A stretch of 64,000 bases of DNA from Neurospora crassa OR74A. Taxonomy: Eukaryota; Ascomycota; Sordariomycetes; Sordariales; Sordariaceae. Positions 36,301 through 49,498 of this stretch are shown one piece after another. Location: assembly GCF_000182925.2 (NCBI RefSeq), contig NC_026505.1, positions 2,046,001-2,110,000 on the forward strand. Reading direction: 5' to 3'. The position numbers and the translations under genes are program-made. The notes under the pieces are model-generated. The model worked only from the letters and a program-made list of their open reading frames with translations, was not told the DNA's origin and ran no database searches. The stretch's first letter is position 1, and each line of letters starts with the position of its first letter.

Positions 36301-39300
36301 ACCTCTGTCTTCGAAAATTGACTTGTGTTGTCTGGGTCGAGAAATGGCCAGCCTGGGTTTGGTTGCGATGAAGGTCACCTTGGTCCCTGGTCCTACTATC
36401 GCGTCTTGGTCTTTCTCTTTTGTTCCTTCATGGAATTTTCGGAGACAACGACAGGCCAGCCGGCACATGCAGGTAGGGTGCAGGTGTGCTGGTCTCCTCG
36501 TCCACGCCGTCGACGCCATCCACGCCCGTCCCACGGTCACGCATGGGTTTGTGCACCGAAGTTTGCGGGCTTGACTGCTTTGGGTGTAGTCGGTTTCTAT
36601 TCTTGAAATTAACCTTCTTTGGCCTTCTTGGTCTGCTCCACTTCCCTTGGCTGCCACATCCGACCGAGAAACACCCGGCCCAGCCACTCAGAGGTGAGGA
36701 AGCAGAAAACACACTGCTAGCCCTAAAGCCACTCACCATCACCCCCTAATTGTTAGGCCGTCTTACAGCCTGGCTTCCCACTCTCACCCGTCATCAGATG
36801 ACTTTCCCCAGATCTCTGACTCTCTGCCGACAGACACAGATTCGCAATCTCGGCAGCCAGTGCGCAAAGCCTCAATTCCTTATTTCCGAGAGCTTGTGGT
36901 ATCCTTTTTTCGAACGACCCATCGACCGCTTTCGGGTTAGCAGGCCGCAATGGTCAGAGAGCTCCGATACAACGTTCCACTCCTCATGCCCGCGGCTTCC
37001 GCCAACAAACCTACCTCCTTTTCATCATGGCTTGACCAATGTATCGTTGTGGCTGACCAAACACACAAGCTACCCAACTTTGGTTATTCAAGTTCATTTT
37101 CCGCCATCTGTTCCAAACGTCAGGCTGTACCAGAAGAGCAATGGGAAGCCATTTCTTCAGCCTACGCTCTACATACCCAACCTTTCATGCAGTACATTCT
37201 TATCGACATTTGCCCACCACCAGATGCACCCCACGACCAAGCCCAAATGGTCTTGTCGTGTGTCGTTGGACAAGTGTCAGCAAGGTCACCGAACTGCACC
37301 TTCCGTACCTGAGTTCCTACTCCGGATATCGTAAACCCTGGACGCCCGGGGGCGGTGAGCATTCGCACAGCTGTTGTGCAGATGAACGACAGGCACAGAT
37401 GCGAATCATTCGGTGCATCAAAAAATGGCTTCGCAGCAATCGCATGGGTCCTTGCTTCCACCCTACACTACAATATCGGCTCTGATACCATTCACGGTGT
37501 TCACCCGTGCCCCGGTACCTTGCCGCCAATCCTTGAAAGATGCGCGTGTGCAAAGTTTGTTATCGGGGTGAACCGCCTTCAACAACTCCACGTGCGCGCG
37601 GATCTCGCGGCTATTCTCACGAATTGCTGCAACATGCCGAGGGCAAACCCTTAAAGGAGCCGGCAAAACCTAGGTCGTCCACTGTCTCCTGCGCCTCAAT
37701 CTCTAATATACACAAACTAATTATAGTCACATCCCGATCAGGGAACCCTTGGGGAAGTCATCTCCCGCTTGCCATTGGCATCGTCGCTGGGTTGAGCCAC
37801 TCGACCACTCGAATAGTGATAGGTGAGGTGACAACTACATTGCTGTCATCACCATCCTTTCCTATCTGGGCTCCAAGATTGTCACTATCGGCACCGAAAA
37901 CTCTCTTCTCGAACATCACGGGGAACATCATAGCATTTCATCCGACTGAGCATGCATCATTGCCAGGCACAACATAACAGACGGTAGATATACTGTCGCC
38001 TCAACCACTTCCGTCCTTCCAGGCTGTGTCGCTAATAAATACACAGCATGTTAGCCTCACATAATGAATTTGCACGGGCATTCTATGCATGACACGTACG
38101 TCACAGCCATGCGTTTGTGAAACCTCAAAGCGCGGTGAGAGACGGGACGAGATCATCGAGAAGACCAGCTCAAGTCACACGGGGCTGCCTACCTCACCAT
38201 GCATTTCTACACCCGACACAATGGGTACAGCTCTCAATGCCTGGAGTGTTTCCCGATCCTTCGGCGCCTATCCATCATTATCAAGTGATTCTTCAGGGCA
38301 GGCACAGGAGGGATGGAAATACCCCGATGTCTGTTCCCGTTGCCTTGCCATTTGTTCTTGGGATGCGTGGCTGGGCTTTGCAGCAAACATGGTGCGTTTA
38401 CCAGAGAAGAGATCACGACAGTATCTTCGTGGACACTGAGATTTCCTTCTCTGGGTCGAACAGACGCTGTGTCGAGGATTCACTCTTTCCTCTCCTTGTC
38501 TGATGATATATCCTGAGAGGGAATATTGTTCGGGCGGTACAGATCCGGTGACGTTTGCCCAGCGTGGTCCCCTGCCCGCTCACTCAAGGGCTTGGGTCAC
38601 ATGCGGATTGCCTCAGTCCATGAGCTCCTGTACCGTCGGGGTAGGCCAGGGTGGTCCTTCCCAACCTCGAGCAAACATTCAGCAATCCGTGTGTAAGAAT
38701 TCAGGGTAGCAGCCAGCAAACCAGGGGATTCTGGTACCTGACAGCTGACACCTAGCAAAGATATGCAATCATTTGTGCAAGGTCAAAACAGAGGAGAAGC
38801 GTCAGGAAATGGAGACAAGTGTTAACAAGACGGCCCGGAATAGGCAAACGTTGCAGCTTTAACAACGAACCCGGCCTCCAACACCTTCCTTCCTCTCTGC
38901 AGTACAAATTTGTTAGGCCAGCACAAGCTTCGTCTGCTTCCTTCCTGTTCTTTGTGTTTCGTCGACAAATCATATCTGTATTCCCTTATCTACTCACACG
39001 GGCGCCACGCCCAAAATCTTTTCTTCTTTCTTGTCACACAGTTTCCCTACGGAAATACCACTCTGGAGCCGTAGATTGACTCTCCACTGCTGGCTGGCGA
39101 AAGCTTGCTTCCTGACAGGAAATTAAATAATCCGGCAGATCGAGTTATCTCACGCGAGACTCCTTGAGATGGGGCCGATTAACTGCGGTAGACATCGCCG
39201 AGACTTCGTCCCCCCAACGAGGGAGATCTACTGGTCAATAAACGACTCACTTGACTCCAATCGACCGCAATGAGTTTGGAAATCCTTGATCTCCATCTTC

Positions 39301-41663
39301 ATGCCCAATTCCGTCACTCCCTTGCCTCATCTCCATAGTATTTTCTTTTCCCATGGCGCATTTTTCACTGCCCTTCTCAAACCGTTGGAGAGACTAGGAC
39401 ATGGCCCGGCATAGCATAGTGTAGTACACTAGCAATTCCTCGTCCGCCTGCCTGAACTCCAATCTTTCACTCCACCGGAACACGCTCCCCACATTGCAAT
39501 TTCTCGTATTCCGTTGCACTAAGCAGAGACTAAAAAGTAACCCATCAAGGTTCCATAGGTCCATCGATGGTGGTCCATTCCATGGTGCTCGGGCGGCTAT
39601 CCTTTTCAAGCGCCTCGCAGGGAATCACTACATGGAAGGGTACTTGACTTTCTCCGACAAGGTAGGCCCCTGTGTGGGTTGAAGCGGAATGAAAGGGTGA
39701 GGCTGGGGAAGTTATTCCCAAATTGTACAGCATAGCCGAACAACAGGAACGGCGATCAGGAAAGAGGACTCCTTCCGCATCGCTCCGGTCGCCGTCGCCA
39801 TTACTGCTGTCGCCGCTCTCCTCATTGTCGCCGTCGCTGCCGTGCTTCCGTATAGATCCGACTACTCTGTTCAGGTCGTGAGCGACTCGTCCACTATGTA
39901 CCGAGGCACTGCACTACGAGTCACTCGATAACCACTGGACAGACGATCGTAGTTTTACGCCCTCCTTCCTGCCTCACGTAACTAGTAGCAGGGACAGGGA
40001 CGTGACTTCCATCTAGAGAGCCACAGCGGTGGTCAAGACCAGACCGGCTTTGACGCTCAAAAGATGACAGATGAAGAAAAGAAACAAAGGTTGCCAAGCT
40101 ACAGCATTCGCAGCTCGCTTCGCCCTTCAGTTCCAGGTCCCTCATCCTCAACCCCGGTTCTTGTCTTGGTCCTTGTCCATGTCGCCTACGGTGCCGGGCG
40201 CGACGGCATTGCTGCGGTAAGTGCACGCTCCGGCCCGAGGAGAACCAGCCAACAGGGTCAAGTTGCGAAAGTCTCATGTTCCACTGTGCCATCGTACAAC
40301 ACTTTACTCAAACTCAGACCCTGGCCCGTGTTCTGCCTAGTCTGCATCTGGCTGCTTCAGGGAACGCAAGGTCGGTTCGGTTTGTTGAGTGAAACAAAAG
40401 GTTGAACTGACTGAGCTTGTCTCAACAGAGGTTAGGCGAGGACAAATTGCCGGCCTGGTCGTGCTGGATCGGGACCAGGTAGGGACTGCAAGTGAGTGAG
40501 TGTGTAAATGGATGATGTGATGTGGATCACAGAGTACCGCACGATCGTCATGATGTATTCCCGATCCTTCATGTCAGTGCCCCGATGAGCTGCACATACA
40601 TACCCTCGACCAGACGGAAGCGGAGTGGTCAAGTAGCGTTGGGGGGCTGTTTGGGTTGGGAACCTGAAGCCGAATGGAGAGAGACGAGGAGATAAGATGA
40701 GTACCTCTAGGTGATTCGGCCATGTGTTCGATTATGAAGCGTTCGCTTTTGCTGTACCACATGTGTTACAAAGGCAATTAGAGGCTTTTAGAGTGCAGCG
40801 TGCGCATGATCGGGAGGAGTGTCTCCTTGCATTTGGGTAAAAAATCTGCCGAAATCCGCCAGCAGACCAAGTCGAGAAGCCGGATGAGGAACAAAGAAAA
40901 GAGAGAAGAAAAAAAAAAAAAAAAACATCTACAGCTGAAGCCTTCCAGCTCATCTTATTACCATCGAACAATCTCAACGGTGAAGCCACCACCAGAGCTT
41001 CTCAACGAGTCAATCTGCCTCCAGAGGGAAGGAGCTGGACGAACTAAAACTAGGCTGACATTCGCCCCTTCCATGCCCTTCTCCCCTGGTGTTTCTGAGA
41101 CTCCAAGGCGGGTCCTTACCTCTGTTGACTAAGCGCACTGACCACCCCATTGTCCATCAAACCCTTCACGCCTTTCTCTGCAAAGCAAGCCTCATACCTG
41201 TATGCAGGCAACATACCTTAATTTCACCACTAACTCACATGTGGCCGCTTCGAAGCGCGAGTCTCAGCCGGGGCGGCGGCGGCGGAGAGTGAGTTGTGTA
41301 GTGCAGTGTAGCACGAGAAGAGACAGGAACACCTTTCATTGTTACACATTTCACCGTATACTCAGACCGGTACACATACTGGACAAGAGGAGTTCAACTC
41401 CAGATTCATTCCAGGTCTATGTCAAGTTTTAGGTCCAATAGAAGTAAAAAAAGTGAGGGGAGTGGTCTCGCCTGTAAAGATGAACGAATTTGGACCTTGC
41501 TCCGGGATTTAATCAACTTATGTACAAGCTACACATACAGCATGGGCGTGGACCTTCGGGCCGTTTGATAGTTTGCTTGCCTGGTTGCCTTTGGTACCCA
41601 GCTGCGCGGTCTGGCAAAATATATTACCGTCCGTTTGGCTGTCCATTCATTGACCAGGACAGA

Positions 41664-41687
41664 TAGCTAGCTAGCTAGCTAGCTAGC
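41664..41687. repeat. (TAGC)6 repeat, self-complementary
   Basis: Six perfect TAGC units. The unit is part of a palindromic series (GCTA reads the same on both strands), so the tract could fold back on itself. Confidence 0.95.
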
Positions 41688-42056
41688 CATGGACAAGCCC
41701 GGACAGCAAAGACAAGGATAAGCAACAAAACGCTGCCACTACATATGTACATACTTGAATGCCCTGGCTCGAACTAGGAGCGGGAAAGCGGACAACAAAA
41801 ACAATGGAGTACCGCGTGGTTGGTTCCTGGGGTCGTGTCGGCTCTTTAGATTTCAGACTCCATTCCAGACTCCGCACGTACATATGTATGTACGTCAGTC
41901 ATATCACCACCACCATTCCTACCCACAAGCGTAATGTAATCCGAAATCCCGGGCTCTGGTTGTTGTGTATGTATATATGTCTCCGGGGATAACAAACTTT
42001 CCATGGAGTCAGACGACGACGACGGTGAGAGCGGCTATAATCAGCACACTCTCTCT

Positions 42057-42072
42057 CACACACACACACACA
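42057..42072. repeat. (CA)8 dinucleotide repeat
   Basis: A short CA run directly preceded by a CT run, in the gene-free region. Confidence 0.9.
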
Positions 42073-42888
42073 AAAAGCGCAGATATGTAGGGTGTGGAGA
42101 TGCAAGATCAAAACAGAAAGGTCCTTAAGGAAGGGGAGTGATGAGATGAAACAAGAATAAGCTTCTGACACGTGCGAACCATGCATTTGGGTAATCTCAT
42201 CCCAGTATGTAGCAGGCTGAACACGTGTGTTAGTGGTATGGTATGTTGCCCCCCTCCCTTTCCTCCCCCCCTCCCTTCCTCTTTCATGGTGTCATCGCGA
42301 CGAGGCTGCGCTGACCGCTGTGCCGAATGGGTATATCCACCGCAACGGATGATTATGGTGTGATCGTCCATTGGTAGGTGGGCTTAACGTCGTTGATTTC
42401 TGCGAATATAGCGCGGTGATTATATCTCTTCTTCAATCCTCTCCGTGTACAATATATATAGACTAGGTGAAGATGACATGCGTTGCACTAGTGTCACCAC
42501 CTACCTACTAGGTATCATTCGGTTCGTTGGTTCTTTCTACATTTGGAATCATTTTTAGCGTAGTCCCTTCAGAGGCAGTCACTCACCTAGTCTAACTCGT
42601 CTCTTCGCTTCCTTCCCCTCACATTTTTTACTGTGACAGGCGTACTGACTGACTGGAGTTGGCGGGCAGGCGAGACTGAATCGAACTGAACCAACCGACA
42701 GACCGTAACCGCAACCGTGACAAGAATGGCCGTCACAATCTGGGCAACAGCGAGAACACTCGAAAATATACACACAAAGCACCGCCACGATCAAGCCCAA
42801 AAAGTCGGTGATTAAACCTATGCAATACAACGTTGCATACATATATGCGTCCTTTGGTGGCGGGCTACTTACTGTGCAGTATAGTACG

Positions 42889-42918
42889 GTGTTGGTGTTG
42901 GTGTTGGTGTTGGTGTTG
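42889..42918. repeat. (GGTGTT)5 hexanucleotide repeat
   Basis: Five perfect hexamer units at the 3' side of the gene-free region. No coding frame is supported across it. Confidence 0.95.
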
Positions 42919-44507
42919 CCGCCAACACTTGCTACCAACCGCAGCATTGATGTTACACAAAACCATAACCGCGGGACAGATGCTCCTTTGTTGTCTTATC
43001 AACTGTCCCTTCTTCTTCTTTTTAAAGCCGGAGTAGTCCAAGTTCGCAAGAGCCTTTCGAGACGGGGAGATGTAGATTCTCCTTTGGCAGAAAGAAGGTT
43101 TCTTAGAAATGAGAAACATACTAGAAAGCAATGAAAAACAACTGAAAACAACAGATGAAAACTGATGCTGTTAACATTGTTTTGGCCGTCAGGTACCACA
43201 CGCGTGGCAATGAGAAGCATAAACCCGATGCCTCACCTGCCAATCCTGCGTCTCTTTGAGGGAGCAGCGGCCCGGTATGGCGGCTCACTCAGGTTCAAGG
43301 AGGCAAGTGAGATGTCATGTGCTTCAACAAGAGTAAGCACCTGGATCAGAGCGAAACCTGACAGCATAATTTCTAATCGATAAGTGTCGTAGGCTTGGAT
43401 ACTCGTGAAGAAGGATCAAGAGTGAGTGAGGGCCTATGGAGAATGCACGAAGTGCACCAGACCAAAGATGAAGTATTCCTGATGCAAATGTTCTAATCTC
43501 AAGTTATTTTCTTCTTATCCAAGCGACAGATGTGCTAGACAGCCAGGATCAGTAGGTCGCCGCCGTTCACTCCTGAACTGCTTCCAAAAGGTGAACTCTA
43601 TCTTCTTGCCATTTTTGCTTGCCCAAAACTTGCCATATCCATAGCTGTCTACCTAATATAACTGAGCTACCTGTCTAAATAAAGTAAACTTCATCACCCA
43701 TTACACATATCCCTCCTACCATAGCATTCTCGATAAACCTGCCACGGCCCTTTCCTATCACTGCTTTTGTGGTGCCATATCATACCCGGATATAGGCTGA
43801 TGTCAGATATTTCTGCTCACATCTCGTGAGGCCCAGTCCTTGACGACGCTTCCTGCTTGCCTACAAAATCCCTCTGAGTCGTCCCATAGCTTTTGTTTCC
43901 AATTCAAACGAAAATTCGGTATCGTGTCCCATCACCGGAACCAGTTTCTGTCTCATTGCCATTGATGTGCACTATGTCTTTGGCTCTCCTTCAAACACCA
44001 TTCTGACTGGAGACTCATCTTTATCATGCACATTTTAGCTTGTATCTTGCCTCACCCAGTCATCGAGTAGAGCACCGCGCCGAACTTATTTTATGTGTCT
44101 CGACGGCCTGTCACACTTCACATGCCACTCGCTTCCTACAAACCTCAACAATCCAATGCATCAATTGTTACCCACACTTTATGTCATCCCGTTCGTCGGT
44201 TGGCACCACCCACGATTAGAGCAGCTTAACCCTGGGGGTAAATAAGATGGCTGTTCCTGCGGACTGGATATGGCATGTATATTTGTCGAAGACATGACGC
44301 TGTTCAGGGCATTGAGTCATATTGTACTGTTTTGCCTGGCGTGGCCCTTGCATGTAAGCGTTGTAATTGAGGGAGAAAAGGTTGTTCGTGGAAGGAGACC
44401 ATGGATATATTTGCAGTAACGACCAAACAGTGGACAATTCTTGAAAGTAGGTATAGTGTGTGTACAGGCTTCGTTGAGATGTGGTGGCTCAAGTGATCAG
44501 CTCAAGC

Positions 44508-47496
44508 TCAGAGAGCGAAGAGCCTCTGGAGCAGCCCGAGGTCCTTGGCTTCCATTTGCATGAGAAAGTTGCCGAATCCCGGAATAATTTGCTTGTAGAC
44601 ATTGATGACCTGCGTGAAGGAACAGCCAAGTTAGACCAAATCAGATCATGGGAATTCTCGGGTTGAAACTTACGTTCTGGAAGGCTTCATGCAACTCAAG
44701 CAAAACGGGCTTCTGCAGGCTAAGTTCCTGGTAGTTGGCAATTGTGCTGAAGTAATGCAGTAGAACGCTCTCCATAGCCTGGGGGTTGCGAGTAACCATC
44801 TCAGTGAAGCCACGCAGCGCTGTGGCTTTCTCTTCAGAAGGATCAACATCGTCCATTGTGTCGAGGAACTCCTCAGCGAAACTGCCAAGATGTGGGGCCA
44901 CAAGTTCGGCATTGTCAAGTCCTAACCTACCCAAGGCAATAGCGGCGTTTTCGCTGACACCTCCGGGTACCCTGGGGTTGGAGAGGATGTCAACACATCG
45001 TTGAATGAGCTGGGGCACGAATGGCGCCATGCCTGCCTTGTACTGAAGAGCAATCTCGCCGACACTCCAGCAGGCGTTGTTGACTACGCTGAAGCTGTTG
45101 TCGACCTCCTCGTCCAGAATAGTGTCCATGTCCAAGCGCTTGATAACGACCGGCATGATGTTGGGCAGGAATGGCTTGAGTTGTTCAAAGACGTACTTGG
45201 CACAATCGCCGAGAAGAGCGTATGCCGATTGCTGAACGGCATCGGATTGATCCCCCATGCACAGAGCCATCAGCTCAAAAAAGGTTGGCTGGACGTTGGC
45301 AACAAGCTTGGAAGCCTTGTCGTTGTCTAGGGCCTGGATGATGGCACTGAGAAGATCGAGGCTGGTGACCAGGAAATCCTCATCAGGTTGATCAAGATCG
45401 GTGTTGGTCTTGGCCTTCATGGCCTGCTCCAGGTTTTGATGAATAATTCGAATACACCTGCCGAAAATAGGCTCGGCGTAAGGGGTGAAGGCATCGCCAA
45501 GGGCCATAGCGACGTAGGAAAGGCACTCGAGCAAGGGAAAAAGCTCCCGGGACTCATCACCCACCTTCTGCCACCTATCCAGTAGGACTGGCATCAACTG
45601 GTTACTAAGCTCAGGCCTAGCCAGGACGGGGCCGATGTGCTCAGCCAGCGTCTGAACGCAGTCGTAGAGAACCCACATATTCTTATCCTTGTACTTGCCG
45701 AAGCACCGGATGTATTGCTGGATGATGGGTCCGCAGTAAGGCTCGAGCGCCTTGCCTGCCTTCTCTTCTAGGTTTGCCATGGCAGAGGCACCAGCCTCCT
45801 GAACGTTCTTGTTCTTGTCAAGCATCTTCTTGAGAATTCCGTCCATCATAGGCAGGAAGTATCTCTCCTTTTCTGCCTGATCCACAAGGCTAACCGCCCA
45901 CGCAGAGTATCGACCAAGGGTCCAGCAGGTAATCTGGCGAACCACCGGCTCCTCGTCGTCGAGGAGACTAACAAGATAGGGCACCAATTCTGGAAGGTGG
46001 GGAACGACCACGTCCATGCAGCCCTCAGCAACAGCACCAAGGGCGAGAACAGCCGCTTCTCTGTAAGACCAATCCGCGTGCTTGAGGTTGCTCTGCAAAT
46101 ATGGTAGAATAGAAGTGAAGACTGGTCCGCCAAAGTCGCGAGCAAATACATCAAGTGCCGCCGCTGAGCACTTGCGGAGAGTCCACTTCTCATCGGGATT
46201 CTCATCTCCCTCGGACTCGCTGTCGTCAATTTCGCCATCTTCCAAATCATCGTCGTCTTCCTCCATGCTTGCAACCTTCTCGAACGCGTTTCCATTCTTC
46301 GCCATATCAGCCGCAGTGTTTCCGTTAGCAGCACGGGTCAGCTTCTTCTTGGCGAACTGTGGCTTGATATCCTCCTCCCGGTCTTCTTCATCCTCATCGT
46401 CCGAAGCACCTCCAAGTATAGCAATATCCTCGGGACTGTAGACCATGCACTCCAAAAGTACGGGGATGATGTCTGTGATGTACGGTTCCAGGGCCCGCCA
46501 CAGGTTATCGTGCTCTCCAACAGTCAGCCAGAACTCGGCAGCCTCAGTGGCAAGATCCTCGTCGTCACCCTTTTGTTGAGCGATGATGTACTTGGCCAGG
46601 CCTTCGATATGGGGCAGAAGCTTGTCCGGACGGGTTTCCACCAGGTTCACAAAAGCACGGCAGACCTGTTTTCGGACATCGATTGAGGGATCTTCAGCCA
46701 GAGCAAAGAGGTGCTGTAGAAGGTCATCTATCGAGTTCAGCATGGCCTGCGACTTCCTAGGGGTGAACACATTGATGGCTGTGAGAGCATGGGCGCGAAC
46801 TTTGGGAATTGCGCTCCTGGTTGCCTGAATAAGCTTTGGAAGGAGAAAGTTGATAGGTCTTTGGCCGTTGTGTTCCCTTTCTAGCATCTTCGCATTGTCT
46901 TCGCAGATCTTTGCCATGGCAGCCATAGCTCCCTCCTGCGCCTCGGGCGTTACCTGACCAGACTCATTGGTCAACATCTTGAGCAACTCGGGCAGAAACT
47001 CGGGCCAGCCGTAGATTCCTCCCTTGTTAATCAGCTCAGTCGCAAGAGTGCCTGCATGACTGCGGATCTGTGAGTTCTTGTCCTGGAGCCCCAAGGGGAC
47101 AGCCAACTTGACAAGAGCCAAGCTCTGTTCTGGAATCTTGTTATAGTTGTTCTTGATGTTGTTCTTCAGCATCAGAGCGGCGGCACAGCGCACAACATGC
47201 CAGTCTGCAGCAGTCGCTGGAAACTCCTGGGGTGGTTCCGAGCTCGAGAAAATCAGGGCCAAGTAGTTGTTGATATCGGGCGAAGCTTTCGCTTGGTTAA
47301 GCATCTGGTTTATAAAGACAAGTCAGAATCTCTGTCTTGTGGCAATGCTCCATCAGACTGGGTAACTAGATGGTGCCGAGGGGCATTAACTCACGATTTC
47401 AGCCTGCTTCTGGGCGGCCTTGTTGAAGGCGCTCAGGGAATCCTTCAGACATTGTGCCAAAGTCTTCAGGTTCTCTCCACTCGGTTGCCAAGCCAT
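44508..47496 (-). CDS. kap104: Transportin / karyopherin beta-2 (Kap104)
   Basis: Nuclear import receptor that carries PY-NLS cargoes (such as hnRNP-like proteins) through the nuclear pore and releases them on binding Ran-GTP; this role is known for the family. Three exons: 47395-47496, 44674-47304 and 44508-44609, encoding 944 residues. Donors are GTGAGT and GTAAGT and both junctions are phase 0. The first exon starts MAWQPSGENLKTLAQCLKDS, close to the N-terminus of animal transportin 1 (MEWQP...). HEAT repeats follow throughout. An acidic insert at about residues 335-407 (SDDEDEEDREED and EEDDDDLEDGEIDDSES) corresponds to the long acidic H8 loop that couples Ran binding to cargo release. 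The last 33-residue exon begins VINVYKQIIPGFGNFL. Length fits the family. A (GGC)n tract lies about 60 bp upstream of the ATG. Confidence 0.95.
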
Positions 47497-49498
47497 GGTG
47501 ATAATTGGGATTGAAGTGACACAGGCGCGTAACGTCGGCGATGTGTCGTGTGGTGGCGGCGGCGGCGGCGGCGGTTGGTGGGTTCTCGGACTTTGATATC
47601 TCGTAGCTGACGAGAACCAGAACGATGGTGTCGGGCCGATACCGGTGAACTGCTGAAGAGTCGAACGCAGAATTGGGAGGCCCAAAGAAAAAAAGAAAAA
47701 AAAATGGCCGACTCGAATGAACTCTCTGACAGTGCAAGTTCAGTTGTGAGAGAGGCGCCGGGTCACCACAGCGCGGCCTTCAAGGCGGAGGTACTCTTTA
47801 GGGTTCGTTTAGTTGAAGCTGGTCGTGGGTAGTCGCATCTGGCAGGCCGACGGGTAGCAAGAGCTGCAGACAAGAACCGGCAGTTTGTCCTCGGGAAGGA
47901 GGCAGGGTGTTGTTTCGTTGATGAAAGAGATCGATACCCAGAAGCAATTGCCAGTGGTTACCGGTAGGTCGACATCGATGGTGGTCGTGGGTGGGCGGCG
48001 GGCAAGGCTCGAGCAGGGCAATGTTTAATGTGGGGTGCAAAGTGGGCCTTGGCTGGCCTCTATTTTTTGCTGTGCCGTCAAGTGCAAGTGGTCGAGGGGA
48101 AGGGAACGGAAACTTGTTGAAGACAAGTGGAGGTGCCGCCCCTGCCCTGCACACCTGCACTGGCACTTGTGCGATGCCAAGCCTGCTCGCCTACCTAGGA
48201 GATGCGGGCCTGTCAAGAAATGTGGCAGGTGTGGTCAGTGGTCTTCAGGTGCTAGCTCTGCGTGGGCGGTTGTAGCTTCGTTCTGTCCAAGAGCGGGGCC
48301 GGGGCAACCTCCCATGGACGCTTGATGAGGTCGTCGTCTCTCTCTCCCGCTCTGTACCTCTCATGTATGGCGGCCACCCGCCCGCTTGATGGTTGCACAA
48401 AACCCCTTCTGATAATGCTAAGCTTCCTGCTACCTACGTATGCACGTACGCGCCTTGAAGTGGATGGCACCGTTACAGCAGCAACTCATTAATGCCCGAA
48501 GGAAATCGAACAGCAAATGGCACCGGGGTCATTCATTCAAGAGGAGTCATCGGCAGAGCTTCTGGCGTCGCAGTCAATGAGACGCCCGGCCCTTTGAACC
48601 TCGACCAAGGGCCTGGCCGAGACTTTGATACTTTTGGGTTCGTCCCATTTCCCAGCTTGTGAACCACCCTACCTATCGGGTCATATTTGGTTGAAGAAAA
48701 GCTAGGTTTTTTATGCGTTGTAAGGATGGGATGGCAGTAAGGGTAAGGTATCCTCTCTCGCATGTGGCCTCTATTTTAGTTTAAAAGCCTGCTTGGTGGG
48801 AACTGAGTTTCTAGACCGCTTTCTATGATTTGGGAATTGGATGGCGAGTTTTCCTCGTCACCTCTTTCTCTCCTTCTTGCTGTACAGACCGGATGATGTC
48901 CATCCAGCACAGGCGGGATACCAGTCGTCCTTTTCAGACCTACCAGACACATGGAACTTGGATGTCGCCAGAAGGTCCACGACAGTGTTGCTGTGTAACA
49001 GACGACTGAGATCTGCCAAACCTGCCAGGTCAGCTTTGTGAGCCGATCTATCCCGCGGCCATGTTGATGTGCCAAATATGAAACTGCAGATAACACCCTT
49101 TGCCTCATCATAACCAGGGCTTTGGGGTTCAGAACATTTCCGTCAATTCTCTGAAGGTTAATCGCCTTCGGCCATGCCCCGTCGGGATATGGTGCCAATC
49201 CATATTGCTACCAATACCCGACATGTATCAAGCAGGTAACCGAACACGAGTGACAGTTCCATGGCCTTCTTGGGTCATGGATTCGTGGGAAACGACACGC
49301 CTTTGTGGCACGTTCAAAAAAAGGTGAGTAGGTTAGGCAAGCTCAAACTAAGCGTTTGCGGAAATTCGTTGAGAAGGGAACTGCCGGAATCCCCTTGGCC
49401 AAAAGGCCGAGGTGTTTGTGTGCAACAACTTGTGCCCATCAACAGTAGCAAAAAGAAAAATTGTAGTTGGGAAGGGTTCTTTTGTCAACGTTCGAGGC
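47497..49498. other. Intergenic region, about 2 kb
   Basis: It contains the promoter and 5' leader of the Kap104 gene and the 3' side of the PAC4-like gene. Minus- and plus-strand frames here (for example 47798-48166) have no support. Confidence 0.5.
47555..47574. repeat. (GGC)n trinucleotide tract in the Kap104 leader
   Basis: Six to seven GGC units (GCC in the transcript) about 60 bp upstream of the minus-strand ATG at 47496. Confidence 0.85.

Larger units (their letters stand above)
28117..44507. other. Gene-free region, about 16.4 kb
   Basis: I find no coding gene, tRNA, rRNA or mobile element in this stretch. Open frames exist but are under 200 codons and overlap in several frames and on both strands. 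Several of the longest begin only at TTG (for example 28639-29202 minus and 36750-37334 plus). None carries a motif I recognise and no series of frames links up through good splice sites. Base composition is not strikingly AT-rich, so it does not look like a heavily RIP-mutated transposon graveyard. Simple repeats inside are listed separately. It may hold long noncoding transcripts or far-upstream regulatory DNA, but nothing visible proves this. Confidence 0.5.

Noticed and set aside
36750-37334. 194-codon plus-strand frame in the gene-free region
   Set aside because: It starts at TTG, a second frame overlaps it, and the sequence shows no domain or coding-like pattern.
28117-44507. Search for transposon or virus-like remnants
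   Set aside because: No long terminal or inverted repeats, no transposase or polymerase-like frames, and no marked AT bias were visible.
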